Shown piece after piece: positions 46,543-58,979 of a DNA stretch of 64,000 nucleotides. The stretch is from Sporodiniella umbellata (Eukaryota > Mucoromycota > Mucoromycetes > Mucorales > Rhizopodaceae), in the NCBI GenBank assembly GCA_025677835.1, contig JAIXMR010000044.1, positions 1 through 64,000 of the forward strand, in the 5' to 3' direction. Under the pieces are notes generated by a model that was given only the letters and a program-made list of their open reading frames with translations, did no database searches and was not told the origin of the DNA. The translations under genes and the position numbers were made by a program. Every line of letters begins with the position of its first letter. The stretch's first letter is position 1.

Positions 46543-49500
46543 CTTTGCGTTTATTATTATTATTTTCGTTTTCGAAAAAAGTAAGTCCAAGTGGTGTGTC
46601 TGGAGCCTTTCTAAAAAGCGTAATAGGCCTTTTTTGTATTTTTGTATAATGTTTTGTTCACGTGACTACCTTTAGGCGGTCACTTTCAACTCATAAAAAC
46701 AAAGTGACCATCAGGTATCAAGAGCTAACGATTATATGGCTGCTTTGCTTCCTTGTTTATGGCTCTCAGAGTGTATTCGTGTATCAACGTAGTTTTTTAG
46801 GCAGCTTTTCCAAAGGTATGGATCCACTAGATGCTCGGTGCAAAGGACTCATTGCGTAGCTATGATTACTTAAAGACAGATAAACTTTTAATTATAACAA
46901 AAAGTATTTTGGATATTTCGAAAAGGGTACCATACAGCACTCACAGCGTTAATTTACCCTCTTCCTTTTCTTAAAAAAAAAAATTTGCAGGTTTGTAGTA
47001 TTACGTTTCTTGTTTAATTTTTGTTTTTAGCTTGTTTTTAGGAATCCATTTACAAAAGAACTTGATATATTTTCGTTTTTAGATAGACCCGTTTTTAGAA
47101 AAATTTGGAAAATGTTGATACTCAACACCACAGAAAAAAACAACAGACTACAATTCAAAAAACGAACTATATTTTTATATATCAGCTTAAAACACGGCAA
47201 ACATGTTTAGTAGGTAGTCAAAGCTAATAATATTATTCGTTTTAATTAGGGTATAACAGCCACTTTTTTTGATAAAAAAAAAAAAACAAGATAAAAGGCA
47301 AAGAAACACATTAAAATGATAAAAGCGAACAGCAAGTACCTTTGGTATTCATTTTCTACAACATTTATGCAAAGCTATAAATACATCGCTACTTTAGGTG
47401 AAGAAAGGAAGATAATTTGCACCTTTTTGCTGTATTTTCCATTTGCTTTAATAGAAAGTGCTTTGATTCAAGACCAGTTTCGGATTGTCTAGTCCTGCTA
47501 TAGTTTACTGATCTGTACCCATGGTTTTATATAGCACCAACTAATAATCGCGACTAGAAGTAGTTTAGTGCGTTTATTTGCATGAGTTTCAAAAGTCTAT
47601 AAATATATATTTAGATGTACATACCCGTTAGTGCTAGACTTTTACTTGGTTCAGATGGAAGTCTTTTTGTCATGATGACTATTCATTGTTTACAAACTAC
47701 ATTTATGCCTTACTCGAGCTCGCAAGCGATGCATGCAATTCAACTAAGAAAAGAAAATCCAATAATTTTATTTGGAATTTTTCCGGAAATAGACATAATG
47801 TATTGTTGCAAATTCATAATACAGAGAGAGCGAGGTGCGATAGATCTTATTGACGAATCCAAATGACCTCTGTACTTTGTCTACATAAAAGTATTCAAAA
47901 CAAGTCTCGAGTTGCTAATAGATTTCAGTTAATCCAAATTAAAAAGCTTTACACATTACCAAACAGAGGATCAGGTTGTATTGGCAGCAAAAGTATCAGA
48001 AACAAAGCTGATCCATTAGGGTGTATTTATATGTCCACGAAAAATGCCATTTACTAAAATATATTTAGAATTGTATGGACTATTATATCCAGAAGGGGAA
48101 AATTTTTGCTTTATATCATCGAGGATGTACATGTCAGCTACATTTGAGAGTGTTCTGAACAACAAATGTCTTTTGAAAAGCTTTATTTAAGAGTTTTCGG
48201 AGATTGCGGTTATAGCATTGAAACATAAACGCATTTACACCTTGAAAGACAGAGTACAATAGACTGTTGTTGAGCAAACACAGGCCCCAGCTATCCAGGA
48301 TGATTTTGGAGTATCTTTGTAAAAGAAAAACTGACTGTTAGTAGCTCGTTCTGCTAGTTATTACCAAAGTGGGTTTTTAAAAGTTGTTTTAAGTCCGGCT
48401 CTTTTGCCAATAATAAGGCCCAAACTATTCAAGTTACCATTTAAATTGCTGAAATAACCAACGTTTTTCAGTCTCACTGTATTTTGAGTTTTCAAAATGG
48501 AATCTGTGCTTATCAAAAACTCAATCTTGAAGTGGTTAAAAATAGAATAGAGTCACTATTCTTCATAAGCGATAAAGCGTGGGAAGAGGCGTGGTTTGAA
48601 CGAAAGCACTACCAGTGGCCTCGACAGCTGAAGCCAAGGACCATAGCTTGATTCTGTATGGGAAAACGTTGATCCGCAAACATTGAAAGCACTTATTGGA
48701 GTTTCTAAAAAGAACTTTTTTTTTTTTTACAACAGTACATTTGCATGTCGATCGTATCACGTGTAATAAAGCTGTGGCTACAGCAACAGCGTAACACTAA
48801 CGAGAAAATATAAATGGGCTTTTTTCGATAACACAAAACCGTTTGTTTTGTTTGTTTTTGTATGCTGGAACACATACAAACAAGCAAGCAGTCAAGCTAT
48901 TGTTATCGATTTGCCTTGTGAAAATATCCCCGAGTTGATAAGACAATATTTGTGTGACGTTGGCTTTTTTCACCTCTTTCGTCTTTTTATTTATTTTATT
49001 AATATCAGCTCTACCAGAATTAAGTGACCTGATATTTTTTTTCTCCAGTTCAATTTGATACCAGCTTTGGTAACTCTGGTGATTTAGGCTTGTGCCTGCC
49101 AACTGAAAGAGTCACCCACTTCAGCTTTTCTGAACTTTAAAATGCGTCCAAAAAAGGAAGAGGAATAGATAAGAAACAGAGTTTATATATAAAAAGAGCG
49201 CGCGTAAAAACAAAAAAGGCTTCTCAGTGTACAATCTTATCGATAAAATTAGATAAAGACAACGTCATCTTCCTCACTCAAAATTGGGAGCAATTTCTCT
49301 CGCCACTTGCCCTTAAGAAAATATGTTCCTATATAAGCAGAAGAAAAAAGATGAGGTGCTCAGTTGAGTACCCTTTTTCGTATATCGGGATTGGCCGGGA
49401 AAGACAGCAGATGTATGTATATTTATATATATATACATATATATATATAAAATTGAGTTGCGGTGTAAGTTTGCAAGCAAAGGAATATACTAGCCCATAC

Positions 49501-49734
49501 TGGTGTAAGGGGAAAATGAAGGAAGAGGGGAAAAAAAAGGCAAAAACACAAAAAAAATATAAAAAAATATAATAAAAAAGCTTTACTAATCTGTCACATG
49601 CAATAACTAAAGCATGAGACACCATAAAAGTCAACAATTTTAAGCGATCTCCTCTCAGAAAGTGATACAGACTTTCTTTCTTTCTGTTTTTTTTTTTTTT
49701 TTTTTTTTTTTTTGTTTACTATTTCCAGCACAAG
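46543..49734. other. 3.2-kb intergenic stretch, no gene supported
   Basis: Divergent spacer between the low-complexity gene (-) and the GATA gene (+). It holds short frames at 47615-47866 and 47863-48057, which overlap by the ATGA motif but have no family features, a TA-rich patch at 49421-49449 and a T27 run at 49687-49713 just before the GATA start. No tRNA could be folded by eye. Confidence 0.5.
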
Positions 49735-51303
49735 ATGTCTATTTTGCCAATGAAAGAATCATCAAAAAGCCTTATGAATCACGTTCTATCAGACTCGTTA
49801 TTTCCTGTAAAGAGTCCCAGTTACAGTACCAAAACGGATGACGAAAGTATAGACGATGAAATATCAGAATCAGGCACTGAGAAAAAAAAGGACCCACTGG
49901 CAACACAGGTGTGGCGAATGTATACCAAAGCCAAGGACAGCCTACCAAATGGCTCTCGTATGGAAAATCTGACTTGGAGGATGATGGCTATGGAGCTCAC
50001 AAAAAAAAAAGAGGCAGAAAGAAAGGAAAAGAGTCCGTCCCCTCCAAGTTCTGATGATACAACATGTTTTCTGTCATCTTCTGCCCCTCCCTATGCTTTA
50101 CTGAATCATTTCAACATGCAGGATAGAAGCAACGTACTGATTCATGGTAGTATGAAGGCATTTCAACCTCCCACACACCACCTGCCTTGTTACACTGTAA
50201 ATATCCAAACTCATTATCGTCTTGTTCACGTTTTAATATAGCCTGCAAAAAGAGATATGATCACCATGGGCACTTTTTCAGCCAGCAGTATTACTATTCC
50301 CTCACTAGACGATGAGACTCACTACTTCAGCCAATCAGTTCCTTCAGATTCATACTTTCAAAATAACCAGTCGAGAACATTGTTAAATGACTCGTTTAAT
50401 GGCTCAGCTTATCAGTCGATCCCTAACTCGCCTGTACATGGTCCATTCGCAAATACATCGGTGTCTACCACGATTACACCATCCCTGCGAAATCCTGGAA
50501 GCTTGAGCTTTGAAGAAATTCTAACTACCTATGCTCATGATCCAACACCCATTGCCTCCTCTTCTCATTCAACATCAAGTCACAATAGTGATGAGTCAGA
50601 GCGGGCCTATCGTACTAAGAAGGTCACTAAAAATAAGCGTGCCAAAAAGACGGCCCAGCCCCAGCTTTGCAAAACTCAGTGTTCCAATTGCCAAACAACA
50701 ACAACGCCCCTATGGAGGAGAAATCCACAGGGACTACCATTATGCAATGCTTGTGGACTATTCTACAAACTGCATGGATCTACTCGGCCCTTGAGTCTAA
50801 AAACAGATATCATCAAAAAACGTAATAGAAACGCAGGTCACTCATCGTCCTTGCCAAATCCTGAACCTATATCTTTGGGTATTGACAGACGAAATACGGT
50901 GCATTCGATTGCCAAAAGACCAGTTTTAGCGAACAAAAAGCACAGAAGAACGTCTGATATGCTACCTACTTCTGCAATGGCTTACCCAGAACCTTTTTCA
51001 ACGTCCCCTCCTTTTCCTATGTATTCCATATCGCCTACAGAAACTACGGTTCATCCTTTAATTGATAGTAGTAACGAAGCAGACGCAACCATGAATGCCA
51101 TTTTAGAGTCCGTTGGTATAAATCTCAACACACTTCCTGCAGAGATTCTACCTTTAGTAGCCTCTGCAGCCAACTATCACGCTATAAACAAACAAAAAGA
51201 GCAACACCATCATCATCAAAAAAACCAACAGCGACAAATACAACAACAAATGCAACAGCAACAGCAGCAGCATTTTAACTTTTATTCATCAAAATCATCA
51301 TAA
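49735..51303 (+). CDS. GATA-type zinc-finger transcription factor (AreA/Nit2-like)
   Basis: Nuclear activator that binds GATA sites; AreA-class members control use of secondary nitrogen sources. Exons are 49735-50196 and 50242-51303; 507 residues, shorter than ascomycete AreA. The N-terminus carries the DUF1752-like block [20 protein letters not shown] plus [10 protein letters not shown], which is found in AreA-type proteins and supports that assignment over a light- or iron-type GATA factor. The single finger is [20 protein letters not shown] followed by [14 protein letters not shown]301-x2-C304-x17-C322-x2-C325. A basic tail follows ([10 protein letters not shown]). The C-terminus ends in His/Gln repeats. 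The long T27 tract directly upstream of the ATG is probably a promoter or leader element. Confidence 0.92.
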
Positions 51304-54130
51304 ATGCCTTTTCTTTTTCAAAGCGCTTCATCTTACCCTACTCCATATGTTTTGTTATGAACAAGAAGTAATTTTATGACTATGCATCCTTTTTCTTTTT
51401 TTTTTGCTTTCAAGAAACCCCTATGAATACCAATAATAAAAGCAATACAACGCTATGCTCAAACAAGCAACATTTTTCAGGTAGATAACCTCGCAGTAAT
51501 TCTGATTAATCTTACATCCAAAAAAAAACCACAAGATCCATCTTTTCTTTAAAATGCAATTCACCATTAAAATATGGCAAATTGATCAAAACACCAAGAG
51601 TTTTATTGGAAAGAATAAAATGCACACACACAACGCTCAAAAAAAAAAAAAAGTACAAATTTACATTTATTTTCATAGAGGCACGTAGTATTTTTTTTCT
51701 TTCTTTTTTTCTACATTCACGTACTTAATTTCTTAAATGTATATAAATGAAACCTTTTGAGTATGACATTTTTTTTTTAAAAAAAAGAAAAGACAGTAAA
51801 TTATAAGGCGATAGATCTTGATTTACTGGTATAAAGCATACGTCAACATCAAATGCAAGTAGAAAAGCTAGCTTGTGTTTTTTTTTTACAAATTTAATTG
51901 GTAGTATGTACACTTCGTTAAGCATACCTTTTTTTAGTCCTTAAGCTATTTTGTTGTAATTTAAATGCAAGATTAAGATTTCTTTGATATGTATATGTAC
52001 TTCAAATAACGGTTCGCTCTATATGTACTTAGATACAAGCCTCTTTAGTTTTGCTTATGTCCATAAATATATGTTTTCTTTTCAGTATGTAATGGACACC
52101 TTGGTTTTTTTTTTTTTTTTTTTTGGCTCATATGTGCAATTTTTTTTTAAAAAAAAAAACAGCTAGAAAAAAAAGGAAAAGAATAAAGGTGAAAAGCTTT
52201 ATAACCTGTATTTTTGAAACACTTCATTTACGAACTTTGGAAGAAGAGAAGAAAATCAATCCATTACGAGCTATAAACATTCGATCTGATCGAATGTATT
52301 TTGTAATATAGCAAGTAGAAGCTGTTAAAGATTTCAAAATTTACATATCGCAACATCAAGAAACAATCCAGCAAATGATAGATTTATCTTTTAGATAAAG
52401 CAGTAAGAGTTTCATATGCTGGTATGTATTTCTCTCCTTGCACCAAACTTGCAGCTTTATCTTTTGAGATGAGACTTAAAGTCCCAAAAAAAATTGAATG
52501 AAATACGGAAACAATATCACCCTTACACACACACATACACATACATATATAAATACATGTATATATACACAAATTGCGATACAAGATATTCACTGGACTG
52601 TAAAAAAAAAAGAAGCTATATCAGTTTCAAAGTCCCTGGTATTGTTCGAGAATGTTTCCAAATTGTATGTGGATTAACTGTCGCCAAACTTTGAACTTTA
52701 TTTATTAACAATACTTTTTGTGTCTCTTAATTAAGAAACTCTAGGAAGCTGCATTCATGGCGATACAATTCGGAGATTACGGCCCTAAAAATCTAAAGCT
52801 TAACAAATAACTATACTTTATTTGCCAATCACAGCTTTAGAGAAAAGAGCTATGAAAACGCTCTCCTAATATTTGAATAAATGCCAAGTGGAAAGTTTAA
52901 AAGTTAAGGCAATAATAAAGGAATAATCCGTAAATCCGAAGTTGCAGCATGGATTAATTTTTTCAAAAAAAAAACTCAAGATGCTGTTTCTGTTTAATAA
53001 GACTTTATGAAGCTAAATTGATAGGTTATAAAACTAATTTTTTCCTAGTCTGTTTTGTAACTTGTAAGAAATTTGGGAATCGTTTAGAAAGCTAAAGCAT
53101 GTGCGAAAGAACAAAGACAAGGTAGATTTCAACCGTAAACTGCACTGTAAGTCAGCTGATAAGAAAACTATTTTAGCAAATGATTTGAGTTTTGTTAAAA
53201 GATTTGCGGAAAAAAAATAGAAAGTTTTTTTTAGATTATATTTTTCAGAAGCGTACAAAATCGGTCATATATCAGCTGCAGGTTATACACTTTATTTTAT
53301 GTATATAAATATATATAATACCAAGAACGGTCGGCCCATTAAGTAACTGGATATTGCCCTGGGCTTAACTAACACCCCCACAAATGTTCGCGAATAGACA
53401 TGCCTCGTAAAGATTTGAATAGCCCTCTGTTTTACCGTGTTTATTCTGATCTGTCATATAGAATAGCCGCCACTTCATTAGCATGTGAGATAAATCTGAA
53501 TCTAATAACAATAGTGTATTTATATAAAAGTACACTCGGAACTATCGTAGAAGGAATTTGCGGCATATGCAGGGGGATTTTAAAAAAACAAAAGTAAAGA
53601 TAAGGGACAGACACTGGTTTGGAAAGTCAGCTATCAATACACGTAGTTGAAAGACGATTGTCTACAAAGTAAATCTGAAAGTAAAATATATTTGTTTTTG
53701 TCTATGTTAAAAGAGGAAAAGGTTCATCTTAAAATGAGGATGGCCCTGTGTAGGTTTGTTGTTTTCTTTTGAAACATGTATGTGACCCAAAGCCTTCATA
53801 AACTGCCGCCTTTTTTTTTTTTTTTTTTTAGAATAGTACAAAAGAAACAAAGTTAACGTTGGACTGTTACGATGTGTATTTGAAACGAAAGAGAATAGCT
53901 TACGAATTTTGAGATTCCGGTATCCCGTTTCTTGGGGATTGACTTGATTTAACGTATTCCATTAGCGCATGTGAAAACAGTAAACAAACCTTTATTACAC
54001 GTAAGCATTGCTTTGTGACGTACATACGTTTGACTCCTTTAAACTCTAAATAAAAAGAAAAGAGCAGGTTTTTCCTTTTTGTTTTTGTATTTCTTTTTCA
54101 CTTTTCTGTATACAAAGAAAAAAGCTGGCG
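51304..54130. other. 2.8-kb intergenic stretch, no confident gene
   Basis: AT-rich spacer with T10A8 at 51769-51786 and T9A11 at 52140-52159, plus T18-T20 runs at about 52104 and 53812. A frame at 52123-52394 is open except for one TAG at 52309-52311 and could be a decayed exon. A minus-strand frame at 52384-52593 ends in ordinary-looking peptide (SLVQGEKYIPAYETLTALSK). Neither is convincing. Confidence 0.45.
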
Positions 54131-56269
54131 ATGGGAAACAAGTGGAATCAGCAGTCGTACGAAGTACCTAATTCTAAAAAACCAGGACAGACAAGTAAAA
54201 AATAAGTAAAAAGAAAAGAAAGGAAGCTTGAAAATGAACTGACCAAAGTTTGAAAGGCATCTATCGTAATGCTCAATCAACTGAGCTAAAAGAAAGCTTT
54301 TCGCCTCAAGTGACTACGATTATTGATTGTTTTAACGCGGGGCTAAAGATATCCAAAGATCGGCCCTGTATAGGCTCAAGACCTTTGACTAAAACTGGGG
54401 TGCGTGGGCCCTATGTCTGGCAGAGTTATCGCGAAATCAACCATCGATTGACCCATTTCGGGTCTGGTGTTTTGAATCATCTGAACCATACGATGGGCGA
54501 TAGCCGTACACGTCAAATTCCCATTGGTATCTGGGCAGTCAATCGACCCGAATGGGCTATTACAGACCTTGCCCTGTCTGCTTATGCACTATACACGGTC
54601 GCGCTTTATGACACCCTGGGCCCTGACACCGTAGAGTTTGTTATCAACCACGCAGAAATAGAGACCGTGGTCTGTTCCGGTAACCACGTCCATGACCTTC
54701 TCAAGATGAAGCACAGAATCCCTCAGCTCAAAACCATCATTTCTATGGACTCTGTTAATAACGACGCACTGAAATCTTGGGCAGAAGAGAAACAAGTGAC
54801 CCTACTGGACTTTGAGGCGGTTGAGTTGCTAGGAAAAAAAAACAGACGTTCCTATAACCGCCCCTTGCCCGACGATCTGGCCTGTATTATGTATACTAGC
54901 GGTACTACTGGCATGCCAAAGGTATAGAAACAAGTACATTATTAGAGTTACTCATTTTTTCGAAAAAAAAAAAAAAAAAAAAAAAACGAAAAAGGGTGCC
55001 ATGTTATCTCATCGAAACGTTGTGGCTGCTGTTTCTGCATGTTATACTGATGTTGGGGGAAACAAGAACGATACAATAATTTCGTATCTACCTTTGGCCC
55101 ATATCTTTGGCCGTTTGAATGACCTGGCCGGATTTACGATGGGATGTCGTGTAGGCTATTTCAGTGGCAATATGGATACGCTCGTAGACGATATCCAGAC
55201 GTTAAAGCCTACAATTTTTCCTAGTGTGCCCCGTCTGCTAAACCGAGTGTATGCTAAACTCAGGGCATCTACGGTGGATGCACCGGGTCTGACCGGCGTT
55301 CTCTCTCGCCGTGCGATGGACACCAAAATCCGACAGCTAGAAGCCGGCCAAGGCAGCACCCACCCGGTCTGGGATCGACTGATCTTTAACAAGGCCAAGC
55401 AGGCATTGGGTGGAAATGTGCGTATGATTTTCACTGGTTCGGCTCCGATTGGCCGTGATGTGCTACAGTTTTTGCGGGTGGCCTTCTGCTGTGAGGTGCG
55501 TGAAGGTTACGGGGCCACCGAGACGTGTGCAGCTTCCATTATCCACCGACCCAAAGAGTTTCTGGCGGGCCATGTGGGAGGCCCTTTTATCTGTAATGAG
55601 GTCAAGTTGGTGGATGTGCCCGAAATGGATTACCTCTCTACAGATCCTCAGCCGCGAGGTGAGATCTGTATCCGCGGACCCAACATTTTCCGAGGCTATT
55701 ACAAAGACGAAGAGAAAACAAGGGAGTGTATTGATTCGGAAGGATGGTTTCATACAGGCGATATTGGCCTGATTGACGAACGAAGCGCGTTTGTAATCAT
55801 CGATCGTAAAAAGAACATTTTTAAACTGGCTCAGGGTGAATACATTGCACCAGAAAAAATTGAGAATATCTACAGTAAAAACCCAGTCGTAGGCCAAATC
55901 TATATGCATGGTGACTCTCTTGAATCCTGCTTGGTGGGTATCGTGGTGCCTGACCCAGACGCTTTGAGTAGTCTTGTGGCTGCCAAGTTGCCTCATCTCT
56001 ACGCCAAAAAGTTGGATTACACAGAACTCTGTAAAAATCAGGAAGTCAACACGCTCGTTCTTTCCCAAATGACAGCGGTCGGGCAGCAAGCCAAGCTACG
56101 TGGATTTGAATTTGCCAAAAGTATTCATTTGGAATCTACTCCTTTTACAATCGAAAACGATCTACTTACCCCCACCTTTAAAGTCAAACGCGCACAAGCC
56201 AAGAAACACTACGAGTCTCGTATCGCAGAACTCTATCAAAACATAAACGCTCCAAAAGCAAAACTTTAA
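54131..56269 (+). CDS. Long-chain acyl-CoA synthetase, peroxisomal type
   Basis: AMP-forming ligase that makes acyl-CoA from free fatty acid, ATP and CoA. Exons are 54131-54194, 54257-54921 and 54995-56269; 667 residues. The N-terminus (YEVPNSKKPGQT joined to SIYRNAQSTEL) is like peroxisomal LACS enzymes. The ATP/AMP signature YTSGTTGMPKGAMLSH is built across intron 2. Next come YLPLAHIFGR, MIFTGSAPIGRDVLQF, EGYGATETCA, GWFHTGDIGLID and the FACS motif DRKKNIFKLAQGEYIAPEK. The C-terminus PKAKL is a good PTS1 peroxisomal signal, so beta-oxidation is the likely setting. Exons 2-3 are clearly GC-richer than most of the window. Intron 2 holds about 24 consecutive A just before its acceptor. The start was chosen by splicing, since the frame of exon 2 is closed upstream. 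Confidence 0.95.
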
Positions 56270-57136
56270 TCATTGAAAAGAAATAATAGTAAATGCAACT
56301 CATTGTTTCCTTTACATACCAAAAAAAAAAAAAAGATGATAATAAACACTTTACTATTCTTCATTAACGATTATCTTTGTAATACATTTTATGCATATTT
56401 ATCGACTTGTTTTAGAGTCAGAAAATAGGATATGGAGGCTTAACAGGAGATGTTTGGATCATGTTATTGTTTGATAAGAGCAAAAGAAGACGTGGTTTTT
56501 GAGTTTTTTTTTTTTTGGTTTTTTTAAATACCATAAGACTCCTTGCAAACAGAAAATCTATTGACCGTACTCTTAGGTATATATCTGTGTGTATGTGTGT
56601 TTTTTTTTAAAGGCACACGTTTTGCTTTTTATTCAACAGCCGGAAAAATAAATAGAAAAAACCGGTTTTCTTGGAGTTTGTTGTTCTAGACAAAAAGGAG
56701 TTGCATTTCATTCGTACTTGAGAAAAATGAATCCTTGTCTTTGTTTTTTTTTTTTTAAAAAAAAAAAAACTTTCAAGAGCCTTCGCATTTTTACGTTCTG
56801 TTACAAAAGAGAGTTACTGTTTCTTAAAGAGAAAGCAAAGGCAGCAATGAATCGTCACAAAGTATTGTTAGCGTTAGTTTTCAGACAGTACTACCTTTGT
56901 TCTCGCCCCTTATTGTATACCCAAAGAGGTCTAAACTATCAGATATGCAGTATGCTGGGCTATTGACAATAGTTTGTTCAATGTCAGACGATTTAGCTTA
57001 AGGAGAAAGCACACTCTCTTTTAACTGATAAGGATATAGGGAGAGGGCTGGAAGAAAAGTTTACAGAAATCAGATATAAAAAGGGTAAAAAAAAAAATAC
57101 AGGTAAAAGAAAAACATTTACACTTTTTATCACAAA
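56270..57136. other. Intergenic, includes promoter of the small secreted gene
   Basis: AT-rich spacer with a T13A13 palindrome at 56744-56769. A frame at 56718-56966 runs through the palindrome and is not protein-like. Confidence 0.5.
57075..57082 (+). promoter_or_regulatory. TATA box of the small secreted protein gene
   Basis: TATAAAAA about 60 bases before ATG 57137, the same spacing as for the aspartic protease gene. Confidence 0.5.
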
Positions 57137-57346
57137 ATGAAGTTACTCTCTACTCTTGCTATTGTTTTTTTGGCGGCTACGTCTGTTTCTGCTTGGGACC
57201 GTAGATCTAACAAGGAAATCAACCAAAATTCTGGTGGTGCTGGTAATAGTGCATCCAAAGGGCTTGCCTCAGGTCTCCTAAAGGATGGTGTTTTGTCAAG
57301 TACAGACAATAAGAATAACGTTGAGCAGAACGCCAAAATCAATTAA
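57137..57346 (+). CDS. Small secreted protein, 69 residues, unknown function
   Basis: Short intronless frame with a clear signal peptide: MKLLSTLAIVFLAATSVSA, cleavage expected before WDRRSN. The mature part of about 50 residues is Asn/Gly/Ser/Lys-rich (NQNSGGAGNSASKG, LLKDGVLSSTDN) and has no cysteine, so it is not a classical disulphide-rich effector or antimicrobial peptide. A TATA box sits 60 bp upstream and an A-rich leader precedes the ATG, which supports a real, probably well-expressed gene. It is convergent with the SNF5 homologue, with 123 bp between stops. No family recognised. It could be a cell-surface or matrix peptide. Confidence 0.7.
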   Translation: MKLLSTLAIVFLAATSVSAWDRRSNKEINQNSGGAGNSASKGLASGLLKDGVLSSTDNKNNVEQNAKIN

Positions 57347-57435
57347 AACTTCAGTGATGTACTTTTTTTTCTTTCCAAAATAAATAAATAAAAAAAAGAA
57401 ACGGTATTTATTTACAGAAAACAAAAAGAAAGTGA

Positions 57436-57464
57436 TGTGTGTGTGTGTGTGTGTGTGTATGTGT
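57436..57464. repeat. (TG)n microsatellite
   Basis: About 11 TG units then TATGTG, in the convergent spacer next to the SNF5 stop codon. Confidence 0.9.
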
Positions 57465-57469
57465 TTTTC

Positions 57470-58855
57470 TTAAAGGTTTTCCAACGAAGCGTCTTGAGCC
57501 TCAGCAGCAATATTCATTCTTGCTCGAATAGCACTTTTTCTTTGAGAATGATGACCATTTTCGTGACCTCCTAAAGCTGCGTTTTCATCTGTTTCATGTT
57601 CAGGTGGAGCTGCAAACCCCGTACGATGAGTCTTTTGAGGTTCTGTATCATTTGAGGTGACCACCATACGACGTGAACGTGCCCCTCTTCGCTTACGTCT
57701 TGATTCGCGAATTTGATCTTTTTCCATTCGTTCAACCATCTGATCTGAAAGTTCGATAATAGCCGGTGTAAAGCTTTCACTCAATTGGTTTTCACGAAGA
57801 ACACGCTGGAGATATTCCGGTTCTTGTACATCTTCTTCCGTCATCACCAACGACTTTTTTTTAACATGAATCTGTTCACGAATCAAATGAGCAATAGCCG
57901 TTCTATGTGTACAGGTGAATAGCCTTTCCTTTTTTTTTTTTTTTTTTTTTTGACCTACTTGAATTCACCTCCTAAGCCCAGCTCTTTTACTAATTTGTCT
58001 GCAAATTCTTCAGGGCTGTTGTTGGGACAGCCTACATCCCATTCGAATTGATCTGTCAACTCTCTGTTTCCTACAGTAATGTCTAGTTTCACTACTGTTT
58101 TAAGTTCTTTTGTTTCTTGTGTTGCACTCAGATTGAAATCTTCCAGTTGTTCTTTAATAGATCTTGCAATAGGGTCAATAAACGAATGTGGAGGTAATCT
58201 TAAGTCTAGACAGATGACTTCTGCAAACTGTTCAAAAGTAACCAAAGATTCTAAGAAAAAGAAAAGAAACATAGGGAGAAGTGACCCGGTTTTAGTTGAT
58301 AATAATAATAAAAGGGGGGGAAGGTGTTGCTACCGTTTAGATTCCAAGTGAAGGTATCTCTTAATTTATAACCGTCGATTTCCAAGTCGATACGGATAGG
58401 TACTAAACATTCTTCTTTTTCAGCCTGTTCTCTTAAAGCTTCTGTTGAGCTAGCCAAAAAAACAAAATAAAAAAAGAGAGTGGATGAGCTTGTATGTGTA
58501 TGTGTAGTATTTACAAATGGAATCGAATTTGTTTCTTTTTCTTCTCTGTGGGGTATTTTATTTTGTTTGGAAATCCTCTATGGTGGTGATAGCCAGGTCC
58601 AAAGAGACTAGCCGGGCTCTGCGTTCTCATTCTTCTTTCGAGGTTAGCTTGTTCAATCACCTTTTTTTTTTCTTGCGCCATATCGACGTGTTGTTTGTAT
58701 TGCGTATCTAGGATATCCTGATACGTTTTATCGCGTTGCTCGTATTGTTCTAATGTTTTCTGTGCTGTTTCTGAAGTAATTTGTTTAAGAACAAATGGCG
58801 GTTTGGTTCGATCAGGCGCCGGGCGTGCTGGCATCATGTTGATGTTAGATTGCAT
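57470..58855 (-). CDS. SNF5/SMARCB1 homologue, chromatin-remodelling subunit
   Basis: Core subunit of SWI/SNF- or RSC-type remodelling complexes (Snf5/Sfh1/INI1). Exons are 58855-58515, 58449-58334, 58250-57959 and 57902-57470; 393 residues, closer to Sfh1/INI1 than to the long yeast Snf5. The SNF5 domain has two repeats: [20 protein letters not shown] with [15 protein letters not shown], and [20 protein letters not shown] with [20 protein letters not shown] and [10 protein letters not shown], completed across intron 3. The N-terminus contains a charged helix ([16 protein letters not shown]). The C-terminus has a basic patch ([14 protein letters not shown]) that could bind nucleosomes or act in nuclear import. 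Intron 3 has a run of about 22 A/T bases. Confidence 0.95.
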
Positions 58856-58948
58856 CTTTTAGGAATTAATCTTAAAAAAAATAAGAATGAAATGGAACAA
58901 AAAAAAAAAAATATTGTTGTTTTGTATTTTGAGAGCTGTTTTTAATTC

Positions 58949-58979
<31 letters not shown>

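Noticed and set aside
47615..48057. Two consecutive frames overlapping by ATGA
   Set aside because: Translational coupling is not expected in a fungal nuclear genome; neither peptide shows domain features or splice support.
48563..48680. GTTCAAACC on the minus strand suggested a tRNA T-loop
   Set aside because: Neither the T stem nor an acceptor stem can be paired around it; no anticodon arm.
53281..53374. TGTTAGTTAAGCCCAGGGC on the minus strand with TATA-rich follow-up, like an LTR start
   Set aside because: No matching second LTR, CA end or target duplication was found in the window.
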